Of a DNA stretch of 64,000 nt, positions 18,040 through 26,903 are shown piece after piece (the stretch's first letter is position 1; every line of letters starts with the position of its first letter). Location: assembly GCA_934162205.1 (NCBI GenBank), contig CAKPIA010000001.1, positions 1 through 64,000 on the forward strand. The letters run 5' to 3'. This DNA comes from an uncultured Clostridia bacterium (GTDB taxonomy: Bacteria; Bacillota; Clostridia; TANB77; CAG-508). Below the pieces are notes generated by a model that was not told the DNA's origin, did not search any database, and saw nothing but the letters and a program-made list of their open reading frames with translations. A program made the translations under genes and the position numbers.

Positions 18040-20701
18040 TTATAATTATTAACACTGTCAAACCAATTATTGTAAATATTATACCTAAATTTAAATAAGG
18101 AGTTTTATATTCTAGTTTAATTTCATGTTTTCCTTTTTCTAATGTAATTCCTATAAACGCTGTATTTACCACTTGTGTTTCTACTTTATTTCCATCTACA
18201 TATGCTGTCCATCCATTTGTATATGGAATTGATAACTGCAATATTCCTGGCTTACTATTTTCAATACTACCTATTATGCAATCATTTTCATATGACTCTA
18301 ACTTAAATTCAGTTTGTTTTAATTTTTGAATACTTTCATCATATAAATTCATAGGAACAGCTACAACTTTCATATCTTTATATGAATATTCTTCTTTATT
18401 TTCGAACTCGATTTCTATTTTTCCTTTGTGTTTTTCCTTATATCCTAAATTAACAACAATATTATTATTATAAAAATAATATGGATCTTGAATTTTATTT
18501 CTAAAAGACTGAGTTCTTTCAATTCCCTTATATTTTATCTTTATAGAATTTTTTTCATTTCCTTTATATTTAAAATCTTTTATTACCAAATACAATTCTG
18601 CATCATGTACTTCTTCTATATTTAGTACTATTTTTTCGCTCTTTTTAGTTGTTTTTATTTTTTTATTTTTTAAAATATCATTTTTACTAATTTCATATTT
18701 TACATTTTTATATGTATTATTTTTTAAATTATCTATTAATTCTGCATTTTGGTCTATATTATTTACAGGTTCTTTTTCTAAAACTGCTGTATCTAAAAGT
18801 GCTTGTTCTTTTTGAATTGCATCTAATTTGTTATAATCATCTTTTAATATATAATTATCATAAAATATACCTAATCCTAAATAATTGTTATTTTCATAAA
18901 CTTGTGTAGTATTTTTTCCACTGCCTTCTTTTTTAGATAATGTATATCCATATGGTACTGTATTTTTTTGTTTTTTATTTATTACAAAGTATTTATTTCC
19001 TAGTAATGTTAAAATTTTTGTCCTATTATCAAATCCTTTTAATGGATTTGTATAAGTATTATATAATCTATTAGATAACTCTTTAGATAATTTTCCAATA
19101 TATTTATTTCCTACAGATAAATAAGAATCTATTGCTTTATAATTATATATTAATGATAAATTTGGGCAATCTGTTTCATTTGTAGATATTCTATAAAATG
19201 TATTATCCTCTTTCTTTATATCTTCTATAACTTTACCAACATTTTTTATTTTACCATTATAGCCATTATATTTGCTAATAACCTTATTATCTTTTATAAA
19301 CTCTCTAATATAATTTTTTCCTGATTTCAAATATAAATTGTTACCATAAAAAATTATATTTACTATTACTAATGCAAATACAATATATTTAATCACATCA
19401 ATAATTTTTTCATTTTTTATTTTTTTTCTAAATACATTAATAACAGCAATTATAGCAATCATTAATAATGCTATTAATGTACTTATAAATGAAATTTTAA
19501 TTTCTACACTACCTTTTACTATATACAATCCAACCCAATATGCCATTAAAATTAATATCATATATGAAATTTCTGTTCTTGTGTATTTTAAATTTTTTCT
19601 AAAGTTTAATACTACCATATAAGATAATAAAAATACATATCCAAATGTCCATCTATTTGTGCTAAATGAAAAGCCATTCATTACTGAACCTAAAAATGGA
19701 ACTAATAATATAATTGTTGTTAAAACTATATTTGTAAATATTGTTCTATTTTCTTTATTTTTCTTTCTATTAAGCCAACTAACTGGCAACATTATTAAAA
19801 CAAGTGTTGTTGTACATATTCTTGACCAATATAAACTATTATTAGATGTAAAACCTGTAAATAAATTATAATAATATTTCATATTATATATAACTTTTTC
19901 ATTTGTATCAAATCTATTAGAGTTTATATACCCACTTATTGTTGGCAATAATAGAATTCCACCTATTAATACTCCTATTAAATATCCTAAAAATGCTTTT
20001 AGAAATTTACTAAAAAATGCTTTTATTCCTAATTCCTTATATTCGCAAACAAATTTTACAATTGCATAAATAACACTTAAAATTGTAATCATATATAAGA
20101 AGTAATAATTTGAAATAGTAGTTATTGCAATCATAATTATAAAAAATGTAATTTTATCTTCTTTTAAAATTTTATCTATTCCAATTAACACTAGTGGTAA
20201 TAATATTGCTGCATTTAAAAAATATGGATGTCTTACACCTGCATAAATCATAAACCCAGAAAAAACATATATTATAGTTCCTAATAAAGAATTAAAATTA
20301 TCTTTTTTGTTATATTTACAATATGTCAAAAAAGCTATTCCTACAAAATACATTCTAAGTACAATTAATACATCATAAGCTATTTCTAATTTATCCATTG
20401 GGAATAGTAAACTTAAATATGCAAATGGATCACCTAATATGTAATATGAATATTGTGATATTACATCTAGTCCTAATCCTAAATTCCATGAAAACATTTG
20501 AATTCCGTTTGTAAATATATTTCTTATTATATAATTAAAATTATATAATATAGCAAAGTGTTGTTTAAAACCGTCATCTTTCCAAACAAAACTTTTTCCT
20601 GTTTTTAAAAATATCCAATATATTAATAAAAAAATAACAGCGAACAAACCTGTATATATAAAATAGGCTTTACATTTATTATTTTTTGTTTTCTTTTCCA
20701 T
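17984..20701 (-). CDS. YfhO-family membrane glycosyltransferase
   Basis: 905 residues: about twelve N-terminal and central membrane helices, then a soluble extracellular domain from about 480 to 870 and a final helix. The opening FVWKDDGFKQHF followed by the FSWNLGLGLDV loop is characteristic of YfhO proteins. In Bacillus subtilis YfhO acts with CsbB (lipid-sugar synthase) in lipoteichoic acid glycosylation; a CsbB-like gene is at 3246-4193. AAGAAGG site before ATG 20701. Overlaps the following GT-C gene, implying coupling. Sugar and polymer cannot be deduced. Confidence 0.83.
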   Translation of the reverse strand: MEKKTKNNKCKAYFIYTGLFAVIFLLIYWIFLKTGKSFVWKDDGFKQHFAILYNFNYIIRNIFTNGIQMFSWNLGLGLDVISQYSYYILGDPFAYLSLLFPMDKLEIAYDVLIVLRMYFVGIAFLTYCKYNKKDNFNSLLGTIIYVFSGFMIYAGVRHPYFLNAAILLPLVLIGIDKILKEDKITFFIIMIAITTISNYYFLYMITILSVIYAIVKFVCEYKELGIKAFFSKFLKAFLGYLIGVLIGGILLLPTISGYINSNRFDTNEKVIYNMKYYYNLFTGFTSNNSLYWSRICTTTLVLIMLPVSWLNRKKNKENRTIFTNIVLTTIILLVPFLGSVMNGFSFSTNRWTFGYVFLLSYMVVLNFRKNLKYTRTEISYMILILMAYWVGLYIVKGSVEIKISFISTLIALLMIAIIAVINVFRKKIKNEKIIDVIKYIVFALVIVNIIFYGNNLYLKSGKNYIREFIKDNKVISKYNGYNGKIKNVGKVIEDIKKEDNTFYRISTNETDCPNLSLIYNYKAIDSYLSVGNKYIGKLSKELSNRLYNTYTNPLKGFDNRTKILTLLGNKYFVINKKQKNTVPYGYTLSKKEGSGKNTTQVYENNNYLGLGIFYDNYILKDDYNKLDAIQKEQALLDTAVLEKEPVNNIDQNAELIDNLKNNTYKNVKYEISKNDILKNKKIKTTKKSEKIVLNIEEVHDAELYLVIKDFKYKGNEKNSIKIKYKGIERTQSFRNKIQDPYYFYNNNIVVNLGYKEKHKGKIEIEFENKEEYSYKDMKVVAVPMNLYDESIQKLKQTEFKLESYENDCIIGSIENSKPGILQLSIPYTNGWTAYVDGNKVETQVVNTAFIGITLEKGKHEIKLEYKTPYLNLGIIFTIIGLTVLIIIIVYERKKYNENGEKIGSK

Positions 20702-20734
20702 TTTACATACCTTCTTTTATTAAATTTCTTTTAT

Positions 20735-20763
20735 ATAATACTCTATCAAAGGTTTATAGTCAA
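20735..20763 (-). promoter_or_regulatory. Promoter of the YfhO/GT-C unit
   Basis: TTGACT at 20763-20758, 17-base spacer, TATTAT at 20740-20735, about 34 bases before the start codon. Confidence 0.68.
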
Positions 20764-20825
20764 TAAAATGTAATAATATTTTAAAATTATATGTCGAAAA
20801 AACTCGATAAATATTTGAATTATTA

Positions 20826-20881
20826 TACATAAAAATATACCCAACGGGAAGACACTCTTTTTAGTGTCTATTCCATTGGGT
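20826..20881 (-). terminator. Terminator of the CAP-domain gene
   Basis: Long GC-containing stem (TACCCAATGGAATAGACACT against AGTGTCTTCCCGTTGGGTA on the minus strand, with small mismatches) followed by a U-rich run; the most GC-rich hairpin in the window. Confidence 0.82.
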
Positions 20882-20899
20882 ACATTTTAATTTTACTAT

Positions 20900-22015
20900 T
20901 TATTTTTTTAATGTTTTCACTTTTAAAACATTAGAATTTTCTCCAAAATATTGTTTACCTTGAAATGTTTTATATGCTCTCACTTTTATTTTGTAACTTT
21001 TATTTTTTGATAATTTTTTAATTGTAATTGATGTACTTTTTGTTTTTCCATAATACTCATATTTCTTTGTTTTAGCATTATATATATAAACTTTATATCC
21101 TGTTGCTCCACTTACTTTATTCAAATTTAATTTTACACTATTTTTACTTTTTGATTTAACTTTTATTTTATTTACTTTTTTTGGAGCTGTCACTGTCTTT
21201 ATAGCATCTGAATATTTTCCATAATATTCTGCTCCAAAGAAATCCCTATATGCTCTTACTCTAACCTTATATTGTGTTGCAGATTTTAGTCCCTTTATAT
21301 TAAAATTGGTTGATGTTGTTTTTCCATAGTATTTATATTGTTTTTTTGAATAATCATATACATATACTTTATATCCTTTTGCATCTTTTACACTGTTCCA
21401 ACTTATTTTTAAACTAGTATCCTTTGTAGAACTAATTTTTACCTTTTTTACTTTTCCTGGAACAACTTTATCAGCAAAAACATTTACACTTCTAGTTTTT
21501 TGTTCATTATTTGGGATTGATTTTACTTTTTCCAAATTATATATTCCAAATAATTGAACCCAATAATATGTATAACCATACTTAACAGCACCAATTCCTA
21601 TTGTTGTATAATAATTTCCTAAAATATTTGCTTTATGTCCTGGTGAATTCATCCAAGCTTGCATTACACTATCTGATGAGAAAAATCCATATGCAATATT
21701 TTCTCCATATGCCTTTGATGATACAGAAAAACATAATGTATTATCTGGTCTTGTATGATCAAAATTTAATACTAGCTCATCTGCTCTAAGCATTGCAGCT
21801 TCCATCAAATCTTTATCCATTTGTAATTCATTTAATCCTGCTGTTTTTCTCTCTTTATTTACTAATTTTAATACTTCATAAGCTTCTTTATAGCAATCAG
21901 TTGCTGTAATATTTACTTTTACTGTTTCATTTGTTTTTGCATTAGAAACCATTGGAATTGCTAGTAAGATTGCAATACTTATAATTATTGATAAAAAAAT
22001 CTTATTTATTTTCAT
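20900..22015 (-). CDS. Secreted CAP/SCP-domain protein with two FN3-like domains
   Basis: Signal peptide (about 1-26, hydrophobic, ending VSNA). CAP domain about 45-165: LNELQMD, FDHTRPD, YGENIAYG, WMNSPGHKANILG and GIGAVKYGYTYYWVQLFG, the YkwD-type blocks. Two fibronectin-III-like repeats follow (about 190-280 and 285-370), each with a GYKVY(V/I)Y(D/N) strand and a YKVRVRAY or YKIKVRAY strand. Bacterial CAP proteins are secreted with roles in wall biology that are mostly undefined. Start moved to ATG 22015, which has a strong AAGGGGGAAG site; the frame itself is open 14 codons further. Confidence 0.87.
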   Translation of the reverse strand: MKINKIFLSIIISIAILLAIPMVSNAKTNETVKVNITATDCYKEAYEVLKLVNKERKTAGLNELQMDKDLMEAAMLRADELVLNFDHTRPDNTLCFSVSSKAYGENIAYGFFSSDSVMQAWMNSPGHKANILGNYYTTIGIGAVKYGYTYYWVQLFGIYNLEKVKSIPNNEQKTRSVNVFADKVVPGKVKKVKISSTKDTSLKISWNSVKDAKGYKVYVYDYSKKQYKYYGKTTSTNFNIKGLKSATQYKVRVRAYRDFFGAEYYGKYSDAIKTVTAPKKVNKIKVKSKSKNSVKLNLNKVSGATGYKVYIYNAKTKKYEYYGKTKSTSITIKKLSKNKSYKIKVRAYKTFQGKQYFGENSNVLKVKTLKK

Positions 22016-22038
22016 AACACTTCCCCCTTTATATCGAT

Positions 22039-22067
22039 ATATTATAATATTATTCATGTAATGTCAA
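22039..22067 (-). promoter_or_regulatory. Promoter of the CAP-domain gene
   Basis: TTGACA at 22067-22062, 17-base spacer, TAATAT at 22044-22039 (a better TATAAT lies two bases nearer but would leave a 15-base spacer). Confidence 0.55.
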
Positions 22068-22137
22068 TAGAACAAACACCATCATTAGTAACATTACACT
22101 AATCTTTTCCATCTTTATTTATATATGAACTTTTCTA

Positions 22138-22177
22138 TAAAAAAATCTCTTACTATAACCTAGTAAGAGATTTTTTA
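22138..22177 (-). terminator. Terminator of the 355-aa unknown gene
   Basis: Perfect stem AAAAATCTCTTACT / AGTAAGAGATTTTT with a 7-base loop and a U run on the minus strand. Confidence 0.85.
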
Positions 22178-22188
22178 CCAATTTTTAC

Positions 22189-23256
22189 TTATTCAATTAA
22201 TTCTTCTTTTCTAATAATTATTTTCTGCAACTCTTCAAGAAAATACAAACCATTAACTAATCTATTAGTATTGTCAAACTTTTTAACATAATCACTCAGC
22301 ATTTTAGAAAAAGTTGTAAATGCACTAATTCTTTTATCTTCTGGTATGGAAGAGTTTTTGAAAATATTAAAAAAACTTATATTTTTACATTTTAATGCAT
22401 TTACTGTAATTTCTAGTATTTCCTTTCTTCGTTCAATAGGAAGTTCATTAATACCTATTAATTCTAAAATATATAATGCTCTTTCATTAATACTTTTATT
22501 TCTGTCTACCTTAGAAAGTCTTTCTTCAAATTCTTGTATTCTTGGCATGCATTCCATTATCACCCTATTAGGTGAAGCATTATTAAAATCAAAAGGATAA
22601 TTCACATATGTTCTGATTATTTTTATGAAATTTAAAGCTGTAATATTATATTGCCCTATTTTCGAGGCAATTTTCCGTCCTAAATCCACCTCTTCCTTTC
22701 GTTCAAAATCATAATATGCCTTTCTTAGCTCTTTCCATGTTACTTTCTTAATTTTTGTTGAAGCAATAATTAATCCTTCAAAAAATTCTTGTTTTTTATT
22801 CATTTTTAACCATTTTCCAACCAAAGTTATAAATTGATTAAAACTTGGTGATTTTTTTGCAATTTCATCCAATTCTGGAAGTTCTTCAACTGTAGTTTTC
22901 CAACTTTCTTCATTATTTTTCTCACTTTTATTGCTAACTAATTTAAAATCCTTTTCTAACTTAGATATATTTATATTTTCGTCAGCTCTTTCAATATACT
23001 CTACTTTTTCTTCTTTTTTATCAGTTTTTTTATTATCTTGTTTATTTGGAGAATAATAAAAATCCAGAATTTCACAGTAACTAATTGCTTCAATCATTGT
23101 TTTGGGAATTGTTTCCCCAAAAACAATTTCTAACTTCACATTGTCTCCTTGCATAAAAAAACTACTTTCTTTATGAAAATCAATCAAAAATGCCCGAATT
23201 AATTCTTGTACATTTGCGTTTTCAACTTTTAATGAAACATAAAATTTATTTTTCAT
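22189..23256 (-). CDS. Unknown cytosolic 355-aa protein
   Basis: Not recognised. Residues 1-70 could form a small alpha/beta domain (KNKFYVSLKVENANVQ start). Residues about 75-130 are a Lys/Glu/Asn-rich linker. From about 135 to 355 it is helical, with SFNQFITLVGKWLKMNKKQ and a basic stretch; no signal peptide, membrane helix or catalytic motif stands out. It stands alone with its own promoter, an inverted repeat in its leader, and a terminator. Its Lys-, Glu- and Asn-rich composition fits the region. A regulatory or structural role is possible but nothing in the sequence proves it. Confidence 0.72.
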   Translation of the reverse strand: MKNKFYVSLKVENANVQELIRAFLIDFHKESSFFMQGDNVKLEIVFGETIPKTMIEAISYCEILDFYYSPNKQDNKKTDKKEEKVEYIERADENINISKLEKDFKLVSNKSEKNNEESWKTTVEELPELDEIAKKSPSFNQFITLVGKWLKMNKKQEFFEGLIIASTKIKKVTWKELRKAYYDFERKEEVDLGRKIASKIGQYNITALNFIKIIRTYVNYPFDFNNASPNRVIMECMPRIQEFEERLSKVDRNKSINERALYILELIGINELPIERRKEILEITVNALKCKNISFFNIFKNSSIPEDKRISAFTTFSKMLSDYVKKFDNTNRLVNGLYFLEELQKIIIRKEELIE

Positions 23257-23301
23257 AGTAAAAATCTCCCTTCTGTTTTAAATAAGTAAATTTGGTATTT
23301 T

Positions 23302-23330
23302 TATATTAGCAAAAATATTTTACTAATATA
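23302..23330. promoter_or_regulatory. Inverted repeat in the leader of the 355-aa gene (possible operator)
   Basis: TATATTAG and CTAATATA, perfect 8-base arms separated by 13 bases, positioned between the -10 box (23365) and the start codon (23256). The centre-to-centre spacing of 21 bases would suit a dimeric regulator binding two turns apart, but a chance palindrome in AT-rich DNA is possible. Confidence 0.38.
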
Positions 23331-23364
23331 CATTAACATTAGAAAATATCCTGTTATAATAATT

Positions 23365-23393
23365 ATTATACTATAAATTTACATAATTTACAA
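23365..23393 (-). promoter_or_regulatory. Promoter of the 355-aa gene
   Basis: TTGTAA at 23393-23388, 17-base spacer, perfect TATAAT at 23370-23365; leader of about 100 bases. Confidence 0.58.
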
Positions 23394-23427
23394 TAGACAC
23401 ACTATTACTGTTTTACCCATTTTAAAA

Positions 23428-23471
23428 TTATACATAAAAAGAGATAGCAACTATCTCTTTTTATGTATAAC
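23428..23471 (-). terminator. Terminator of the acyltransferase/beta-helix unit
   Basis: Perfect 20-bp inverted repeat with a 3-base loop; each arm contains a run of five A or T next to AGAGATAG. Symmetric, so it could act on both strands. Confidence 0.83.
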
Positions 23472-23498
23472 ATCTTATTTTATATTATTATTTATTTT

Positions 23499-25709
23499 TT
23501 ATTTGGTAACTTTTAAAGCATTTTGTACAACATTACCACCATTATCAGTTATTTTAACAATAATTTTTGTTTCAACTTTTTGTTTTGGAATCTTAATTGA
23601 GTATTTTTCTTTTTTAATTTTTGATTTATAAGTTTTACTTCCTAATTTAATAGTTGCATTTAATTCATTTTTTCCGCCAATCCCAGTTACTTTTTTATCC
23701 GTTTTTTTAACTTTATTTATTTTTACAGGTTTAATTGAATATACATTTGAACTTGACTGTTTATTAATGTAAATTTCATATTTTGATGTTGGATTTGATA
23801 AACTATTTTTCTTTATTTTTTTTGCAGTTGCTTTATATAATCTTATTCCATATTCTCGATTGTTTGTTATTGTATTTTTATTTATTGTAGTTGCAACTGC
23901 TTTATTTTTTACATATATACCTGATTGTTTATTTTGTTTAATTGTATTTGAATCTATTTGTACTTTTGTAGATTTATCTGCTACATAAATACCATTTTCT
24001 TTGTTTTTGCTTATAGTATTTTTTCCATATATATTAACAACTGATGCACCTTGTACTGCAATTCCGCTTCTACCATTTTTTGTAATATTATTCTTATTTT
24101 TTATAATTGCTTTGGATATTGTTGATACCGATACTCCATGTTTTTTACTTCCAGTCAAAATATTTTTTTGTATATTAGCACTAGATCCTCTTAATTTTTT
24201 CTTTCCCTTTTTTGCCTCATCTGTATTTCCTTTACTATCAGTAGCTGGCTCATATTCTGACCATTCTGTACCTGCCCCTACAACAATTGCATTTAGTCCA
24301 TTATTTTTTATACTATTGTTTTTTATGTTGCATTTTGAAGAATCCATTACAGATATTCCATTGACTTTATTATTGTCTATTGTCTTATTATCATGTATAT
24401 CTCCACTTGATCCAACACTTATAAGTATACCATTATAATCATTATTTTTTATCACATTTGAATATACATTTACATATGCACCTCTTGTAAGCCCTATTGC
24501 ATGTCTTCCACTTGTTGTTATAGTATTATTATAAATATCAGCTTTTGCTCTGTAAGATACAGAAATTCCACAACCACCATTTTTTTCTATTTTATTGTTA
24601 TAAATTGTTCCTGTTGATCCCATTGAAATTCCTATACCATGGCCACAATCATCATCACTTTTTATTTTTCTTCCTTTTATTTTTCCTATTCCGTGATTAG
24701 AAAAATAACTATTATATATTTTTGCTTGTGACTCTCCACTTACAGAAACACCATTCCATCCATTACTTGTAACATTACTATTAGATAATGTTAAATTTCC
24801 TTTATTTGATACACAAATTCCATGTGTTGGTCCAAAATATCCATTATTTAAACCATTATTATTAACATTAACTGAGTCTATTGTTGCAACAGTTCCATTT
24901 GTAATATGAATACCATGTTTTATATTTTTAGTTATTTTATTTTTTCCTGACATATTCAAAACTGAATTATCAGCAGATATTCCAAACATTTCATTAGCTG
25001 TTACTGTACTATTTTTTATTGTTGCTTTTGATTTATTTGATATATATATACCTCTTTCTATATTATTAAATATATTATTACCGTTTAAATTTGCAACAGA
25101 ACTTGTAGATATTGCAATTCCATTTTTTGCATTACCACTTATAGTACAATTTTCTATGTTTACATTTTTTGATGTAATTATATTAATACCTTGTTTTCCT
25201 GCTTTGTTTTCTGTTAGTGTACTATTTTTAATAGTAATATTTTCGGCATCTTGCATATGTATAATGCTATCTGTTCCACTATTACCATTAAAAACGCCTC
25301 CATCAATAGTTACGTTTTTGGCTGGTACAAAAACACCTCTTTGAGAACCACCTAATTGAAAAATCTTATATGAAGACTTTTTAGAACGATTTATTACTGC
25401 TCCATCTTCAAATAAAATATATACATTAGAATTTACCAAAATTCTATCATTTATATTGTATACACCTTTAGGAATATATACAATAGCTTGTTTTCCCTCT
25501 TTCGTTCCTTGTTCAGAAGCTTCTCTTACAGATTCATTTATAGATATTTCATTTTTTCCACTGACTATGTACTCTTGATTATTATTTGCAAAATTAATAT
25601 TTTCTTTTACATCCTCTAAACTTGTAGCATTACTCTCTGTTCCAAATAATAAAGTTCCTGTAATAATTGCAAACATTGTTAAAAATAACAATCTAAATTT
25701 TTTCATCAT
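23499..25709 (-). CDS. Secreted right-handed parallel beta-helix protein
   Basis: Signal peptide about 1-28. Residues about 75-115 resemble the cap of pectate-lyase-like proteins (IVYIPKGVYNINDRI). From about 120 to 650 there are some 20 short repeats of the form (N/G)x(I/V)x(I/V)xxNxI with many NGI and GI(Y/A/S)V steps, the parallel beta-helix repeat. The last 80 residues look like a beta-sandwich. The fold is shared by polysaccharide lyases, mannuronan epimerase-like and NosD-like proteins; no catalytic residues can be assigned. It overlaps the acyltransferase gene by 17 bases, with its GGGGGAAG site inside that gene's last codons, so translation is coupled. Binding or processing of the acylated surface polymer is a reasonable guess. 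Confidence 0.83.
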   Translation of the reverse strand: MMKKFRLLFLTMFAIITGTLLFGTESNATSLEDVKENINFANNNQEYIVSGKNEISINESVREASEQGTKEGKQAIVYIPKGVYNINDRILVNSNVYILFEDGAVINRSKKSSYKIFQLGGSQRGVFVPAKNVTIDGGVFNGNSGTDSIIHMQDAENITIKNSTLTENKAGKQGINIITSKNVNIENCTISGNAKNGIAISTSSVANLNGNNIFNNIERGIYISNKSKATIKNSTVTANEMFGISADNSVLNMSGKNKITKNIKHGIHITNGTVATIDSVNVNNNGLNNGYFGPTHGICVSNKGNLTLSNSNVTSNGWNGVSVSGESQAKIYNSYFSNHGIGKIKGRKIKSDDDCGHGIGISMGSTGTIYNNKIEKNGGCGISVSYRAKADIYNNTITTSGRHAIGLTRGAYVNVYSNVIKNNDYNGILISVGSSGDIHDNKTIDNNKVNGISVMDSSKCNIKNNSIKNNGLNAIVVGAGTEWSEYEPATDSKGNTDEAKKGKKKLRGSSANIQKNILTGSKKHGVSVSTISKAIIKNKNNITKNGRSGIAVQGASVVNIYGKNTISKNKENGIYVADKSTKVQIDSNTIKQNKQSGIYVKNKAVATTINKNTITNNREYGIRLYKATAKKIKKNSLSNPTSKYEIYINKQSSSNVYSIKPVKINKVKKTDKKVTGIGGKNELNATIKLGSKTYKSKIKKEKYSIKIPKQKVETKIIVKITDNGGNVVQNALKVTK

Positions 25710-26802
25710 TTAAAACTTCCCCCTTATTTTTAATAAATTTACTTTTTATTTTCTCTTCTAATTTATCTTCATATTTAAATATTAAATTTATCAATATCGA
25801 TATCGGTAAACATAAAACAATTTCCCAACAAACTACTAATATAGGATTTTTAGGTAAAAATCCTATTGGTTGCAACCAATCTCTTGTATAACCTGAAAAG
25901 AACAATGCATGTAAAAACCATATATTTAATGAATGCTTTCCTAAAAAAATTAATACTTTAGGTATAATATTAAATCTCAAATTATTTAATATTATCATAC
26001 ATGAATATATAAAAATAGGAACATATAATGTATACATGTTAAATCCCATTACTGTATGCCAATTTAATGATATTCCAAATATTAATATTATAATTACAAC
26101 TGCCTGCCATATATATTTAGGTTTTAAATACTTATCTAATTTTTCAAATAAATTATATTTTGCAAATAAAAATCCATATATTATACAAGGCATATATAAA
26201 AATATATTATTTAAATCAGACTTTATCCATTTAAATTCATTACTAAACTTAGCCATACCTAATAAATTAGCTAAAGTTGCAAAAATTAATGATGGTATTA
26301 CAAAATCATTAACCCATTTACCATTAAAACATTTTTTTATAAATGGCATTGTAAGCATTGCAAAGACATAAAAGTATACATACCAAGCAAATGGGATCAA
26401 TCTCTTATTTAAAGCTAGTATATTATATAAAATAATTTTACCAGTTATCACTTTACTACCAATATACAATGATAATGGTAAAAATATAACAAATAAAATA
26501 AACCAATATCTTTTTAGGAGTCCCCATATTTTTTTCAATCCATATTTAATAGTCGGTGTTTTTGTAAAAAAATATGCATAACCAGTTATAAATGCAAATA
26601 TTGCAACACATATTTTAGTAGACCATCTTATCCATTCATTTATTGACATTCCTAAAATTTGACTATTATATTTTATACTTGAAATCCAATCATTTTGGAA
26701 ACCAAAAGAGTGATGTGCAACCATTAATATTATTGCAATTCCTTTTAACATTGTTGACATTTTTATATCTAATTTTCCAAGTTTTAATTCTTCTTTTTCC
26801 AT
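25693..26802 (-). CDS. Acyltransferase-3 family membrane protein (surface polysaccharide O-acyltransferase)
   Basis: 369 residues, about ten membrane helices, opening with MLKGIAIILMVAHHSFGFQ, where the His pair early in the first helix is typical of the OafA/YrhL group that moves acyl groups across the membrane onto extracytoplasmic sugars. Further family features: the C-terminal KHSLNIWFLHALFF segment. First gene of a two-gene unit with the beta-helix protein. Acyl donor and acceptor unknown. Confidence 0.85.
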   Translation of the reverse strand: MEKEELKLGKLDIKMSTMLKGIAIILMVAHHSFGFQNDWISSIKYNSQILGMSINEWIRWSTKICVAIFAFITGYAYFFTKTPTIKYGLKKIWGLLKRYWFILFVIFLPLSLYIGSKVITGKIILYNILALNKRLIPFAWYVYFYVFAMLTMPFIKKCFNGKWVNDFVIPSLIFATLANLLGMAKFSNEFKWIKSDLNNIFLYMPCIIYGFLFAKYNLFEKLDKYLKPKYIWQAVVIIILIFGISLNWHTVMGFNMYTLYVPIFIYSCMIILNNLRFNIIPKVLIFLGKHSLNIWFLHALFFSGYTRDWLQPIGFLPKNPILVVCWEIVLCLPISILINLIFKYEDKLEEKIKSKFIKNKGEVLNDEKI

Positions 26803-26828
26803 ATTTATTCCTACTATTATTTTTATAT

Positions 26829-26880
26829 TTAAATATTGACTATATAATATCTTAATTTAGATTATATAGTCAATATTTAT
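26829..26880 (-). terminator. Terminator of the teichoic-acid operon
   Basis: Stem AAATATTGACTATATAAT / ATTATATAGTCAATATTT around a loop of about 10 bases, AT-rich but long and perfect, ending in a T-rich run on the minus strand. It is the first hairpin seen downstream of the 14-gene run. Confidence 0.65.
26844..26873 (-). promoter_or_regulatory. Promoter embedded in the terminator palindrome
   Basis: TTGACT at 26873-26868, 18-base spacer, TATTAT at 26849-26844, both within the hairpin above. It would start the acyltransferase/beta-helix transcript. The -35 box exists in both arms because of the palindrome. Confidence 0.48.
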
Positions 26881-26903
26881 TTTATAATTTTATTATTTAA
26901 TTC

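Noticed and set aside
23760..25350. Possible DNA repeat block
   Set aside because: Periodicity comes from the beta-helix protein repeats; nucleotide copies differ.
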